From positions 123,098-187,097 of the forward strand of contig CAWAOQ010000011.1 of assembly GCA_963783785.1 (NCBI GenBank): 64,000 bases of DNA, in the 5' to 3' direction. Position 1 is the first letter of the stretch. Every line of letters begins with the position of its first letter. Origin of the DNA: CADEEN01 sp963783785 (GTDB taxonomy: Bacteria > Pseudomonadota > Gammaproteobacteria > Burkholderiales > Burkholderiaceae_C). The translations under genes and the position numbers were made by a program. Below the pieces are notes generated by a model that did not search any database, was not told the DNA's origin, and saw only the letters and a list, made by a program, of their open reading frames with translations. This document shows positions 43,815-55,748 of the stretch, one piece after another.

Positions 43815-43881
43815 GGCGGTCGTTCTCGGGTGGGCGTTGGGCGGTGGTGCCGGGGCTGGATTGTCCTACTCGCCGGCCGCG

Positions 43882-44820
43882 TCAACGTGGCGTGCGGCGC
43901 TTGCGCAACGGCACGGTTTCGTCGATCAGGCGTGCACCGTCGCTGAGCAGGAACTGCCGGAACGCCTGCGCCACCGGTGGCAGGCGCTTCTGCCGCCGCT
44001 GCACGACATACCAGTTCAGCATCAACGGGAGTCCCTGCACATCGAGCACGGCCAGGCTGCCGGCGCGCAACTCGTGGCTCACCGTGTGCGCCGACATGAA
44101 GCTGATGCCCATGCCGGCGATGACCGCCTGCTTGATGGTCTCGGTGCTCTTGATCTCCATCGTGACGTTGAGCCGCTCGAGATGCCGACCGAAGCCGTCG
44201 GCCATCGACTGCCAGGTGTCGGAGCCCTTCTCCCGGACCACGAACGGCTCGCGCACGATGCGTGCCATCGGGATGCGCTTTTCGTGCACCAGCGGGTGCC
44301 CGGCATTGGCGACGATGACGTAGGGGTGTGGCGCGAACGGCTCGTGGATCGTGTCGGCGTCTTCCGGCGGCCGCACCATCACCGCCAGGTCGGTCAGGTT
44401 GTCGGCCAGCTGCGCGAGCAGGCCCTCGCGGTTGTGCACCGTGAGGTTCAGGATCACGCCGCCGTGGCGGCCCGCGAAGTCGACCAGCAGGCGCGGCATG
44501 AAGTAGTCGCCCGCACTGATCACCGCCACATTGAGCTTGCCGCCTGCGACGCCCTTGAACTGCGTCATCGCGGCCTCGGCATCCTCGAACTGCTGGATGA
44601 TGAGGCGGCTGTGATGCAGCAACTCGGTGCCGGCAGGGGTGAGGAAGATCTTCTTGCCGAGCTGTTCGAACAGCGGCAGACCGGCGTGGTCTTCGAGCTT
44701 CCTGACCTGCGTCGAAACCGCCGGCTGGGTCAGGTGCAACTCCTCGGCGGCACGCGAATAGCTCGTCAGCCGCGCCACCGCTTCAAAGACCTTGAGCTGC
44801 CGCAGAGTGGCATGCCTCAT
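43882..44820 (-). CDS. LysR-type transcriptional regulator (CbbR-like)
   Basis: 312 residues: N-terminal winged HTH (LRQLKVFEAVARLTSYSRAA, ELHLTQPAVSTQVRKLED, PLFEQLGKKIFLTPAG) and a C-terminal periplasmic-binding-like effector domain (LNVAVISAGDYFMPRLLVDF, VMVRPPEDADTIHEPFAPHP). Closest in style to CbbR. It is divergent from the FAH/reductase genes across a 166-base gap holding two AT-rich dyads, so it probably controls them in response to a cluster metabolite. Confidence 0.9.
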   Translation of the reverse strand: MRHATLRQLKVFEAVARLTSYSRAAEELHLTQPAVSTQVRKLEDHAGLPLFEQLGKKIFLTPAGTELLHHSRLIIQQFEDAEAAMTQFKGVAGGKLNVAVISAGDYFMPRLLVDFAGRHGGVILNLTVHNREGLLAQLADNLTDLAVMVRPPEDADTIHEPFAPHPYVIVANAGHPLVHEKRIPMARIVREPFVVREKGSDTWQSMADGFGRHLERLNVTMEIKSTETIKQAVIAGMGISFMSAHTVSHELRAGSLAVLDVQGLPLMLNWYVVQRRQKRLPPVAQAFRQFLLSDGARLIDETVPLRKRRTPR

Positions 44821-44879
44821 GTCGCGCTACTGTCGAACCGCGAGAGCGTCAGCGCCCCATCAATGCATAACCTAATGTG

Positions 44880-44930
44880 AATGATATTTATCATTTAGTT
44901 TGATTTTACGTTATTTAAGTCGAGACTTAA
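44880..44930. promoter_or_regulatory. Divergent LysR-type operator region, two dyads
   Basis: AATGATATTTATCATT (44880-44895) and TTAAGTCGAGACTTAA (44915-44930) are both perfect inverted repeats with a two-base centre, 35 bases apart centre to centre. They lie between the lysR start (44820) and the rightward gene (44987), the usual arrangement of LysR recognition and activation sites. The stretch is strikingly AT-rich. Confidence 0.6.
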
Positions 44931-44986
44931 CATGGCTTCCAGTGCTTGATCGATTGCCCTTCGTCACGCCGCCAAGGAGCCGCCCC

Positions 44987-45343
44987 ATGTCCACCGCCAT
45001 GCCGCATCGCGATACCGCCGACGCCATTGAAGTCGACCGCAGCGCCTTCAACGCCGCTTTCTACGAACTGGGCCTGCGCTGGCACTGGGACAGCGACACC
45101 TACGAGGCGCTCGCCGCCAACCCGTGCGAGCGTGCTCGCGTCAAGGCGTATCTCGAACGCGAGCAGTCGCATCTGCTGCGCGCCTATGACGCCGATTTCC
45201 TGACCGATGCAGTCCTCGCCGCAAAGCGGCGCCGCCAACCCGCAAGCGCCAGCGGCGCGAACCGCGCGCATGCCGAACTTCAGCTGGGCCGACCCACGCT
45301 GGGGAGAGGTCGGCATCTGAGTTCGCCATATCCGGAGACGACG
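44987..45343 (+). CDS. Small protein ahead of the FAH gene, C-terminus possibly frameshifted
   Basis: Start ATG 44987 with AAGGAG upstream. The conserved-looking part is FNAAFYELGLRWHWDSDTYE, then RVKAYLEREQSHLLRAYDAD and FLTDAVLAAKRRR, giving about 80 helical residues. The frame has no stop before the next gene and runs straight into it. In the +1 frame a natural-looking end, MPNFSWADPRWGEVGI with TGA at 45318, occurs at the right spot. A one-base indel between about 45230 and 45270 may therefore have joined two genes. Function unknown. Confidence 0.6.
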
Positions 45344-46108
45344 ATGCAGCACTGGATCCGCTTCGCCTTCGGTGGCGCGACCCACTTCGGCACGCTCGAA
45401 GGCGACGGCGTGCATGAATTCGACGGCGACATGTACCTCGCGGCACGCCCGACCGGGCGCGTGCTGCGGTTGTCCGACGTCGAATTGCTGACACCTTGCG
45501 AGCCGAGCAAGGTCATCGCGATGTACAACAACTTCGCCGAGCTGTTCAGGAAGGGCGAACAGCGTATTCCGGCCGAACCGCAGTACCTGTTGAAGCCACC
45601 GAACACCTACCTCGGCCACGGCGGCGTCATCCGCAAGCCGTCGTGCGACAGCCGCATCATCTTCGAGGGCGAATTGGCCATCGTCATCGGCCGCACCTGC
45701 AAGGACGTCTCCAAGGAACAGGCGCTGTCCTTCGTGTTCGGCTACACCTGTGCCAATGACGTGACGGCGGCCGACATCCTGACGCGCGATCCGTCGTTCC
45801 CGCACTGGGCGCGGGCCAAGGGCTTCGACGGCTTCTGCCCGTTCGGCCCGGCCATCGCCACCGGTCTCGACCCCGACGGTCTGGTCGTGCGCACGATCGT
45901 CAACGGCAGCGTGCGGCAGGACTTTCCCGTGTCCGACATGCTGTTTCCGGTGCCGGAACTGGTCAGCCGGATTTCCCGGGACATGACCCTGAGCCCCGGG
46001 GACCTGATCCTGTGCGGCACGTCGGTCGGTGTCGGCGTGATGAAGCCCGGCAGCACGATCGAAGTCGAGATCGCGGGCATCGGCAAGCTCAGCAACCGCT
46101 ACGAGTGA
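45344..46108 (+). CDS. Fumarylacetoacetate hydrolase family protein (first copy)
   Basis: 254 residues of the FAH superfamily, metal-dependent hydrolases, isomerases or decarboxylases of 2-oxo acids. Catalytic region: IIFEGELAIVIGRTCKDV (acidic metal ligand), FGYTCANDVTAADILTRD, ARAKGFDGFCPFGPAI and DLILCGTSVGVGVMKPGSTI. GGAGA lies five bases before ATG 45344, supporting a separate start. A close paralogue follows after eight bases, so the pair may form a heteromer or act on related substrates. Confidence 0.88.
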   Translation: MQHWIRFAFGGATHFGTLEGDGVHEFDGDMYLAARPTGRVLRLSDVELLTPCEPSKVIAMYNNFAELFRKGEQRIPAEPQYLLKPPNTYLGHGGVIRKPSCDSRIIFEGELAIVIGRTCKDVSKEQALSFVFGYTCANDVTAADILTRDPSFPHWARAKGFDGFCPFGPAIATGLDPDGLVVRTIVNGSVRQDFPVSDMLFPVPELVSRISRDMTLSPGDLILCGTSVGVGVMKPGSTIEVEIAGIGKLSNRYE

Positions 46109-46116
46109 CTTGAATC

Positions 46117-46890
46117 ATGGCAACGACGACGACATGGGTACGCTTCCGCCACGACGGCGCGACCGGCTTCGGCACGCTCGCGGGCGATCGGGTCGACGTT
46201 TTCGAAGGCGACATGTTCGCGCAGCCCACTGCGACCGGGCGCCAGCTGGCGCTCGCCGGCCTCAAGCTGCTGACGCCGACGCAGCCGAGCAAGGTGCTGG
46301 CGCTGTGGAACAACTTCGGGCAGCTGGCGGCCAAGCTGAACCTGGCCCGGCCGCCCGAGCCGCTGTACTTCATCAAGTCGCCCAACAGTTACCTCGATCC
46401 GGGCGAGACGATCCGCCGGCCGCCTGGCGACCCCAAGCTGGTGTTCGAGGGAGAACTCGGCATCGTGATCGGCAAGACCACCAAGGCCGTGGCGGTCGGG
46501 CAGGCGATGGACCATGTCTTCGGCTACACCTGCGCCAACGACGTGACGGCGGTGGACATCCTGCAACGCGATCCGTCGTTCGCGCAGTGGGTCCGCGCCA
46601 AGGGATTCGACACCTTCTGTCCGTTCGGCCCCGCTGTCGTCGCCGGGCTCGACCCCGCGACGCTGACTGTCAGGACCCTGCTCGACGGCGTCGTGCGCCA
46701 GGACTATCCGATCAGCGACATGCGCTTTTCGGTCGAACAACTCGTCAGCATGATCTCCCACGACATGACGCTGTTGCCCGGCGACATCATCCTGTGCGGC
46801 ACCTCGGTCGGTGTCGGCTCGATGAAGCCGGGCAGCACGGTCGAGGTCGAGATCGGCGGCATCGGCAAGCTCAGCAACCGCGTCGAGTGA
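46117..46890 (+). CDS. Fumarylacetoacetate hydrolase family protein (second copy)
   Basis: 257 residues, same family as the preceding protein and about half identical by eye: LVFEGELGIVIGKTTKAV, FGYTCANDVTAVDILQRD, VRAKGFDTFCPFGPAVV and DIILCGTSVGVGSMKPGSTV. Both copies keep the Glu/Asp metal-ligand region. Tandem duplication followed by divergence is the simplest origin. Probable role: hydrolysis or decarboxylation of a 2-oxo-diacid intermediate. Confidence 0.88.
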   Translation: MATTTTWVRFRHDGATGFGTLAGDRVDVFEGDMFAQPTATGRQLALAGLKLLTPTQPSKVLALWNNFGQLAAKLNLARPPEPLYFIKSPNSYLDPGETIRRPPGDPKLVFEGELGIVIGKTTKAVAVGQAMDHVFGYTCANDVTAVDILQRDPSFAQWVRAKGFDTFCPFGPAVVAGLDPATLTVRTLLDGVVRQDYPISDMRFSVEQLVSMISHDMTLLPGDIILCGTSVGVGSMKPGSTVEVEIGGIGKLSNRVE

Positions 46891-46926
46891 GGCCGCCACC
46901 CACTTCCCACTCTCCAAATCGACATC

Positions 46927-47937
46927 ATGAAAATCGCAATCATCGGCGCCGGGGCCATCGGCGGCTACGTCGGCGTGAAGCTCGCCCTGGCGGGCGAGGA
47001 CGTCACCTTCATCGTGCGCGGTGCGAACCTGGCGGCGATCCGGCAGAACGGCATGAAGCTCGTCATGCACGACGGCGCCGAACATGTCGCGCGCAATGTC
47101 AAGGCCACCAACGACTACACCGAGGCCGGGGTCCAGGACATCGTGGTGCTGGCGCTGAAGGCCCATCAGGTGGAGGCCGTCGCGAAGGACCTGCCGCGTC
47201 TGCTCGGCCCGCACACGGTGGTCGTGACGATGCAGAACGGCATCCCGTTCTGGTACTTCCACGGTGTCGGCGGCGCGTTCGACGGCACCCCCGTCCGAAG
47301 CGTGGACCCGACCGGCCTGCTGACCGAGATGATCCCGGCCAGCCAGATCATCGGTTGCGTGGTGTACCCGGCTTCCGAGCTGACCGAGCCGGGCGTGGTC
47401 AGGCACATCGAAGGCGATCGATTCCCGGTCGGCGAACTCGATGGCAGCACCACCGAGCGCGTGACGCGGGTGTCGCAGTGCTTCACCCGTGCCGGCTTCA
47501 AGGCGCCGGTGCTCGACAACATCCGGGCCGAGATCTGGCTGAAGCTGTGGGGCAACCTGACCTTCAACCCGATCAGCTCGCTGGCGCACTCGACCTTGGT
47601 CGATATCTGCCAGTTTCCGCTGACGCGTGACCTGGCAGCCCACATGATGCGCGAGGCCCAGGCCGTCGCGCACAAGCTCGGCATCGAGTTTCGGGTCTCG
47701 CTCGAGAAGCGAATCGCCGGCGCCGAGAAAGTCGGCAAGCACAAGACCTCGATGCTGCAGGACATCGAAGCCGGGCGCGCGCCCGAGATCGACGCGCTGG
47801 TCGGTTCGGTGGTCGAGCTCGGCCGCCTGACCGACACACCCACGCCGCACATCGATACCGTCTACGCGCTGGTCAAGCTGCTGGCCAAGACGATGGAAGA
47901 GGAAAAGGGCCGCGTGCGGATGCAGCCGGTCGGCTGA
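46927..47937 (+). CDS. Ketopantoate reductase (ApbA/PanE) family dehydrogenase
   Basis: 336 residues. N-terminal NADPH fold IAIIGAGAIGGYVGVKLALA, LALKAHQVEAVAKDLPRLLG, and the catalytic lysine/Asn region NIRAEIWLKLWGNLTFNPIS. The C-terminal helical domain ends with KTSMLQDIEAGRAPEIDALV, the conserved substrate-binding block. Vitamin biosynthesis genes are absent nearby, so it probably reduces a 2-oxo acid in the surrounding catabolic cluster rather than ketopantoate. Confidence 0.88.
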   Translation: MKIAIIGAGAIGGYVGVKLALAGEDVTFIVRGANLAAIRQNGMKLVMHDGAEHVARNVKATNDYTEAGVQDIVVLALKAHQVEAVAKDLPRLLGPHTVVVTMQNGIPFWYFHGVGGAFDGTPVRSVDPTGLLTEMIPASQIIGCVVYPASELTEPGVVRHIEGDRFPVGELDGSTTERVTRVSQCFTRAGFKAPVLDNIRAEIWLKLWGNLTFNPISSLAHSTLVDICQFPLTRDLAAHMMREAQAVAHKLGIEFRVSLEKRIAGAEKVGKHKTSMLQDIEAGRAPEIDALVGSVVELGRLTDTPTPHIDTVYALVKLLAKTMEEEKGRVRMQPVG

Positions 47938-48075
47938 CGCGCATCGGCCACTGGCGAGCGTGGCACGGCCGTTGCGTACCGGGAAAACGCCCATCGGTGC
48001 CGGCACCGTCGAGTGGAGAATCCTCGGCGATGGCCACCATGCGGCGGGGGCACCAACAACAGAGGGGCGGGAGAC

Positions 48076-49394
48076 ATGGACACGATGGCTTGGCTGGCCA
48101 TAGGCATCTTTCTCGTCACGATCATTGCCGTGATCGTCAACGCCGTCGACAGTGCGGTGGCCGCGCTGATCGGCGTCGTGGTGATGATCTGGGTCGGCGT
48201 GATGACCGACGTCGATGCCTTCGGGCTGGTCGACTGGAACGTGATGGCGATCCTGGTCAGCGTCTGGATCATCGCCTCGTACTTCGGCAAGACCGGCGTG
48301 CCCAGCTGGCTGTCGGTGCAGGCCCTGCGGCTGTCGGGCGGCCGCCCCGGCTGGCTGGTGATGATCCTGTCGGTGCTGGCCGGCGTGATCTCGATGTTCG
48401 TCGACAACGTCGTCGTGATTCTGATGATGGCGCCGGTGGCGCTGCCGCTGGCGCGGGCCCTGAAGCTGCCCGTGACGCCGCTGGTGCTGATGATCGGCTT
48501 CGCGGCCAATTTCATGGGCTCGGCGATGCTGCTGGGCGACCTGCCGCCGCAGATGCTGCACAGTGTGGCCGGTGCGGAGTTCATGGACTTCTTCTGGCAG
48601 TTCGGGCGCCCGTCGTCGCTGCCGATCCTGATGCTCACGTTTGCCATCACGCTCGGGAGCGATGTACGCGTACGGTTTTCGCGGCTACGGCCGCCAGGCG
48701 GTGGATCTCGACAAGTTGGGCATCGAGACGCGGATTCCGAACAAGCTCTTCGCCACCATCGTCGTCGCCTGGTTCCTGCTGACCGTGCTGGGGATGGCCT
48801 TGCGCCAGGTGCTCGGCGTCAAGCTCGGCTTCATCGCGATGACCGGCGCCATCACGCTGGTGCTGCTGCTCGAACTGCTGGGCGACCGCGTCAAGGCCCC
48901 CGCGTTCGAGAAGAGTCCTCGAGGAACTCGACTGGCGCGCGATCTTCTTCTACATCGCCTTGTTCGCGCTGGTCGGCGGGCTCGAGCGGATGCACATCCT
49001 CGACGCGCTGGCACAGCAGCTGCGCCCTGTCTTCACCGAGAACTACGCGTTCGCCGCGACGCTGATGTACTGGATCACGATCCCGATCGTCGGCATCGTC
49101 GAGCACGACGCCTACATCCTGACCTTCCTGCATACGATCAAGGACCTGCAGGCCGATGGCGTGGAGCCCTGGCCGCTGTGGTGGATGCTGCTGTGGTCGG
49201 GCACACTGGGCAGCAACCTGACGGTGGCCGGCGCGCCGGCGCTGTATGCCGCGCTCAACATCTGCCAGCGCGAGGAGAATCGCAAGGTCTCGCTGCGCGA
49301 ATTCCTGGCCTGGAGCGTGCCGTTCACGTTCGTCGCGTCCGGCGCGTGCTACGTGCTGGGCATGCTGATCTGGGTGCTGCCCTACGTGAAGTGA
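48076..49394 (+). pseudogene. Ion/carboxylate transporter (ArsB/NhaD/SLC13-like), two frameshifts
   Basis: Start ATG 48076 after a purine-rich site. The first frame (TMAWLAIGIFLVTIIAVIVN, VDWNVMAILVSVWIIASYFG, SMFVDNVVVILMMAPVALPL) ends at the GGG near 48655. The second (GAMYAYGFRGYGRQAVDLDK onward) ends near 48913, and the third (VLEELDWRAIFFYIALFALV, MYWITIPIVGIVEHDAYIL, NLTVAGAPALYAALNICQRE) runs to 49394. Each break is one extra base. The combined protein of about 438 residues has 10-11 helices and the NxxVAGAPA-type loop of ion transporter superfamily members. It could be a real pseudogene or an artefact. Confidence 0.78.
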
Positions 49395-49416
49395 TGTACC
49401 GAAAGTGGAGATGGCC

Positions 49417-49860
49417 ATGTACAAGCACATCCTGATTCCGACCGATGGCTCGTCGCTGTCTGGTCACGCGGTGGCGCACGGCATCGAGCTGGCCAGGGCG
49501 ATCGGCGCCCGGGTGACCGGCCTGTTCGTCGCGCCGGCACCGACGCCGGTGGTCTTCGAGGGCATGGTGCCCGTCGCGCTGATGCAGCCCGACGAACACG
49601 CGGCGCTGACGGCGCGTGCCGCCGCGCGCTACCTGGGCGTGATCGAGAAGGCCGCAAAGCAGGCCGGCGTGGCCTACGAGGGCGTGACCGTCACCGACGA
49701 GTTTCCGGCCGAGACGATCCTGAAGACGGCCGCGCAGCACAAGTGCGACCTGATCGTGATGGCGTCACATGGCCGTCGCGGCCTGGCGGGGGTGCTGCTG
49801 GGCAGCGAGACGCAGAAGGTGCTGACGCACTCGAAGTTGCCGGTGCTCGTCTGCCGGTAG
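49417..49860 (+). CDS. Universal stress protein A family
   Basis: 147 residues, single UspA domain. HILIPTDGSSLSGHAVAHGI at the N-terminus and DLIVMASHGRRGLAGVLLGS near the end give the ATP-binding G-2x-G-9x-G(S/T) pattern. ATG 49417 is preferred (AGTGGAG six bases upstream); GTG 49405 is in frame. It converges with the TerC-UspA gene, whose C-terminal domain is related. Confidence 0.9.
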   Translation: MYKHILIPTDGSSLSGHAVAHGIELARAIGARVTGLFVAPAPTPVVFEGMVPVALMQPDEHAALTARAAARYLGVIEKAAKQAGVAYEGVTVTDEFPAETILKTAAQHKCDLIVMASHGRRGLAGVLLGSETQKVLTHSKLPVLVCR

Positions 49861-49880
49861 GCGGGGGGCCGCCGGGCCCG

Positions 49881-51073
49881 TCACTTCACCAGCAGCACCG
49901 GCACGCCGGCGTGCTCGAGCGTGGCCTGTGCCACCGACCCGATCAGCGCGGCCGTATTCGAGCCCAGACCGCGGCTGCCCATCACGATCAGGTCGCAGCC
50001 TTCACTGCGCGCGAGTTCGGCGATCACCGCTCCCGGCACACCGACGCCTCGGTGCTCCTCGAAGACCGCCCCGGCGGCTTGCAGCAGACTGCGTGCCGGT
50101 TGCAGTGCGGCCTCGCTGCGCTCGTCGTAGTACTCCTGCAGCGACTGCTTGGCGACGAAGGACGAGACATCCCCCGAAACCGGCCGCTGCACGTTGACCA
50201 GGTGTAGCGCGATGCCCGACGGATCTCGCATCTCGCCACGCATCGCCAGCACCTGCTGCGTCGCCTTCTGTGACGGTTCCGAGCCATCCACGGCCAGCAA
50301 GATGCTGCGCAACCGGCCCGCCACCGCGGGGGCTGCAGTAACGGCGGCTGCCACCGCTCGGCGGGCATGGCGTGCGGTCAGGAACCTGCCGATGGCCAGC
50401 ACCAGCAGGGCACCGGCGATGCCGGCACCGTAGCGCATCGCGTCGCTGGCCACGAGCTTCGGCAGTTGCGGCAGCACGTCGGGATTGACCAGCGCCGGGT
50501 CGGTGACGGTCATCGTGCCGGCGATCCAGCCCAGCAGCATGCCGCCGAGCGTGATGATGGCGGGGAAGCGATCCATCAGCTTGATGACCAGCTGGCTGCC
50601 CCAGACGATGATCGGGATGCTGACCAGCACGCCGAAGATGACGAGCGCCATGCCGTGGCCGGTGCCGAGGCCTCGGCCGCACCGGCGATCGCGATGACGT
50701 TGTCCACGCTCATCACGAAATCGGCCACGATCACGGTCTTGACGGCGCCCCACAGCTTGTCGCTGCCGGCGATGTTGGCATGCCCGTCCTCGTGCTCGGG
50801 CACCAGCAGCTTGACGCCGATCCAGATCAGCAACAGGGCACCGACGATCTTCAGGAACGGGATCGCCAGCAACTGCAGCGCGAAGAAGATCAGGATGACG
50901 CGCAGCACGATGGCGCCCGCCGTGCCCCACAGGATGCCCAGCGTGCGCTGCTTGGGCGGCAGCTTGCGGCACGCCAGCGCGATCACCACCGCGTTGTCGC
51001 CACCCAGCAGGATGTCGATCATGATGATCTGGCCGACGGCGATCCAGAACTCGGGGGTCGAGAGCATCTCCAT
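49881..51073 (-). pseudogene. TerC-family membrane protein fused to a UspA domain, single frameshift
   Basis: N-terminal TerC/YjbE-type integral membrane part: FWIAVGQIIMIDILLGGDNA, ALACRKLPPKQRTLGILWG, VIVADFVMSVDNVIAIAGAA (paired acidic DN residues used for metal handling). The frame then changes between about 50651 and 50678 and continues GHGMALVIFGVLVSIPIIVW, RFPAIITLGGMLLGWIAGT. A cytosolic UspA domain follows (ILLAVDGSEPSQKATQQVLA to CDLIVMGSRGLGSNTAALIG) to the stop. Restored length is about 397 residues. Its 5' end overlaps the fdsA 3' end by 55 bases. TerC proteins are linked to manganese export or metal stress. Confidence 0.8.
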
Positions 51074-54017
51074 GTTGCGTCTTCCGTGCGCGTGTGAGTG
51101 GTTTGTGCCTGGCCGCCGTTAGAGGCAGGAGTTGCGCTGTCGGCCCGCATGGAGGCCGACATCGGACGCGATGCTATCGAGTCAGGTCGACTCGCGGCGA
51201 GGATCTGCCCGCCGCCATAGCTGCCCTGGTGCGGCGGCTCGCCGCCGGGCCGCACGCGGATCGCACAGTACTTGAATTCCGGGATCTTCGCGAACGGGTC
51301 GAGCGCCGCGTTGGTCAGCTTGTTGATCGCCGCCTCGTAGTAGCAGAACGGCACGAAGACCGCGCCGCGCGGCGTGCCGTCTTCGGCGCGCGCGAACAGC
51401 GACACCGCGCCGCGCCGCGATTCGATCGTCAGCAGGTCGCCGGGCTTCGCGCCCAAGGCCGCCAGGTCGAGCGGATGGACCAGCGCGGTCGGGTCCGGTT
51501 CGATCGCATCGAGCACCATCGCCCTGCGCGTCATGCTGCCGGTGTGCCAGTGTTCGAGCTGGCGACCGGTGATCAGCACCATCGGGTAGTCGGTGTCGGG
51601 TCGCTCGGCGGCCGGGATGATGTCGGCCGGCACGAAGCGCGCCTTGCCGCCTTCGCGCGGGAAGCGATCGATGAAGACCACCGGATCGCCGGGATCGCCC
51701 TCTCTGACACAGGGGTAGGTCACCGCATGCTCGCGCTCGAGACGCTCCCAGGTGATGCCGCCGATGCTGGCCATCGTGTGGCGCATCTCTTCGAACACCT
51801 CCGAGACGTGGCCGTAGTTCCAGCCGCAGCCGAGCTGGTTGGCGATCTGCTGGATGATCCACAAGTCCTGCCGCGCATCGCCCGGCGGATCGATCGCCTG
51901 GCGGCCCATCTGCACCAGGCGGTCGGTGTTGGTGAAGGTGCCGGTCTTCTCGGGGAAAGCGCTCGCCGGCAGGATCACGTCGGCCAGGTAGGCGGTCTCG
52001 GTCAGGAAGATGTCCTGCACCACCAGGTGTTCGAGCGCCGCCAGCGACTCGCGTGCGTGGTTCGCGTCGGGATCGGACATCGCCGGGTTCTCACCCTGCA
52101 CGTACATGCCGCGGATGTCCCCATGCTTGATGGCGTGCATCACCTCGACGACAGTCAGGCCGACCTGGTCGTCGAGCGTGCCGGGCGCGAGCTGCCACGC
52201 CCGCTCGAAGCGCTCACGCACCTCGGGCTTCGTCACATGCTGGTAGTCGGGCAGCATCATCGGGATCAGTCCCGCATCCGACGCACCCTGCACGTTGTTC
52301 TGGCCGCGCAGCGGGTGCAGCCCGGTGCCGGGGCGGCCGATCTGGCCGGTCATCAGCGCCAATGCGATCAGGCAGCGTGCGTTGTCGGTGCCGTGCACGT
52401 GCTGGCTGACGCCCATGCCCCACAGAATCATCGAGGCCTTGGAAGATGCATACAGCCGAGCCACCTCGCGCAGCGTGTCGGCGTCGATGCCGCAGATCGG
52501 CGCCATCGCCTCCGGCGTGTAGCCTTCGACGTTCCTGCGCAGCTCGTCGTAGCCGATGGTGCGGCCGGCGATGAAGGCCTCGTCGACCAGGCCTTCGGTG
52601 ACGATGACGTTCATCATCGCGTTCAACATCGCCACGTCGGTGTCGGGCTTGAACTGCAGGAAGCGGTGCGCGACGCGTGCGAGGTCGGAGCGGCGCGGGT
52701 CGAGCACGACCAGCTTGGTGCCGTTCTTCACCGCGTTCTTGATCCAGGTGGCGGCCACCGGGTGGTTCACCGTCGGATTGGCGCCGATCAGCATCACCAC
52801 CTCGGCTTGCGTGACGTCCATCACCGGGTTGCTGACCGCCCCCGAGCCGATGCCTTCGAGCAGCGCGACCACCGACGACGCATGGCACAGCCGCGTGCAG
52901 TGGTCGACGTTGTTGCTGCCGAAGCCGGTGCGCACGAGCTTCTGGAACAGATAGGCCTCTTCGTTGCTGCCCTTGGCCGAGCCGAAGCCGGCCAGCGCCT
53001 TCTTGCCGTGCTGGTCGCGGATCGCCTTCAGCTTGCCGCCCGCGAACGCAATCGCCTCGTCCCAAGTGGCCTCGCGGAAGACATCCATCACGCGGTCCGG
53101 GTCCATCACGAAGTCGCCGCCGTTCATCGAACTCTTGGGCGGCGCATCGGTGCGCCGGATCAGCGGCTTGGTCAACCGGTGCGGATGGTGCGCGTAGTCG
53201 AAGCCGTAGCGGCCCTTGACGCACAGCCGCCCCGCATTGGCCGGGCCGTCGCGCCCTTCGACGAACAGGATCCTGTTGTCCTTGACGTTGTAGGTGAGCT
53301 GGCAGCCGACGCCGCAGTACGGGCACACCGAGGCCACCTGCTTGTCGGGCACCGCGAGCGCTGCGTCGCGCGCCGGCATCAGCGCGCCGGTCGGGCAGGC
53401 CTGCACGCACTCGCCGCAGGCGACGCAGGTCGACGAACCCATCGGGTCGTCCATGTCGAACACGATCCTGGCGTGCTCGCCGCGGAAGGCCAGCCCGATC
53501 ACGTCGTTGACCTGCTCGTCGCGGCACGCGCGCAGGCAGCGCGTGCACTGGATGCAGGCGTCGAGGTTGACGGCGATGGCGGGATGCGAGACGTCCTGTG
53601 CCGGCTGGATGCGCGCAGCGAAGCGCGGCTTGCCGACGCCGAGCTTCGTGGCCCAGTCGTCGACCTCGTTGTGGCGTGTGTACTCGCGCTCCGGCATGTC
53701 GGCCAGCAGCAGTTCGAGCACCATCTTCTGCGACTTGACGGCGCGTTCGCTGTCGGTCGTGACCTTCATGCCGGCGCTCGGGTTGCGGCAGCACGACGGC
53801 GCCAGCACGCGCTCGCCGCCGATCTCGACGACGCAGGCGCGGCAATTGCCGACCGATTCGAGCCCGGGCTTGTAGCAAAGGTGCGGGATCTCGATGCCTT
53901 CACGCCGGGCAATCTCGATGATCGTCTCGTCGGCGCGGCCGCTGACCGCGCGGCCGTTGAGCTCGAAGCTCACCGTCGGCGCGTCGAGGGCGGCAGCCTC
54001 CTTGCGGGTGATCGCGT

Positions 54018-54021
<4 letters not shown>
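51019..54021 (-). CDS. fdsA: NAD-dependent formate dehydrogenase, alpha (molybdopterin) subunit
   Basis: About 1000 residues; oxidises formate to CO2 at a molybdenum/tungsten bis-MGD centre. Domains in order: N-terminal [2Fe-2S] ferredoxin (CYKPGLESVGNCRACVVEIG), NuoG-type His/Cys cluster, two [4Fe-4S] sites (CIQCTRCLRACRDE and CVACGECVQACPTG), the CPYCGVGCQL cluster, then the catalytic domain with Cys at about residue 375 (VDHCTRLCHASSV, cysteine rather than selenocysteine). The start ATG 54021 overlaps the fdsB stop (ATGA). The last 50 or so residues (after SYGGGQILAAS) read into terC and look non-native; a one-base shift would end the protein near 51182. Confidence 0.94.
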
Positions 54022-55715
<1,694 letters not shown>

Positions 55716-55748
55716 GCTGCAAGCGCGGTCGTGACAGCGGTGGCCGGC

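Noticed and set aside
46099..48561. 820-codon minus-strand frame opposite the FAH/reductase genes
   Set aside because: Antisense to three well-supported genes; composition (His/Arg/Gln-rich) is typical of GC-skewed shadow translation.
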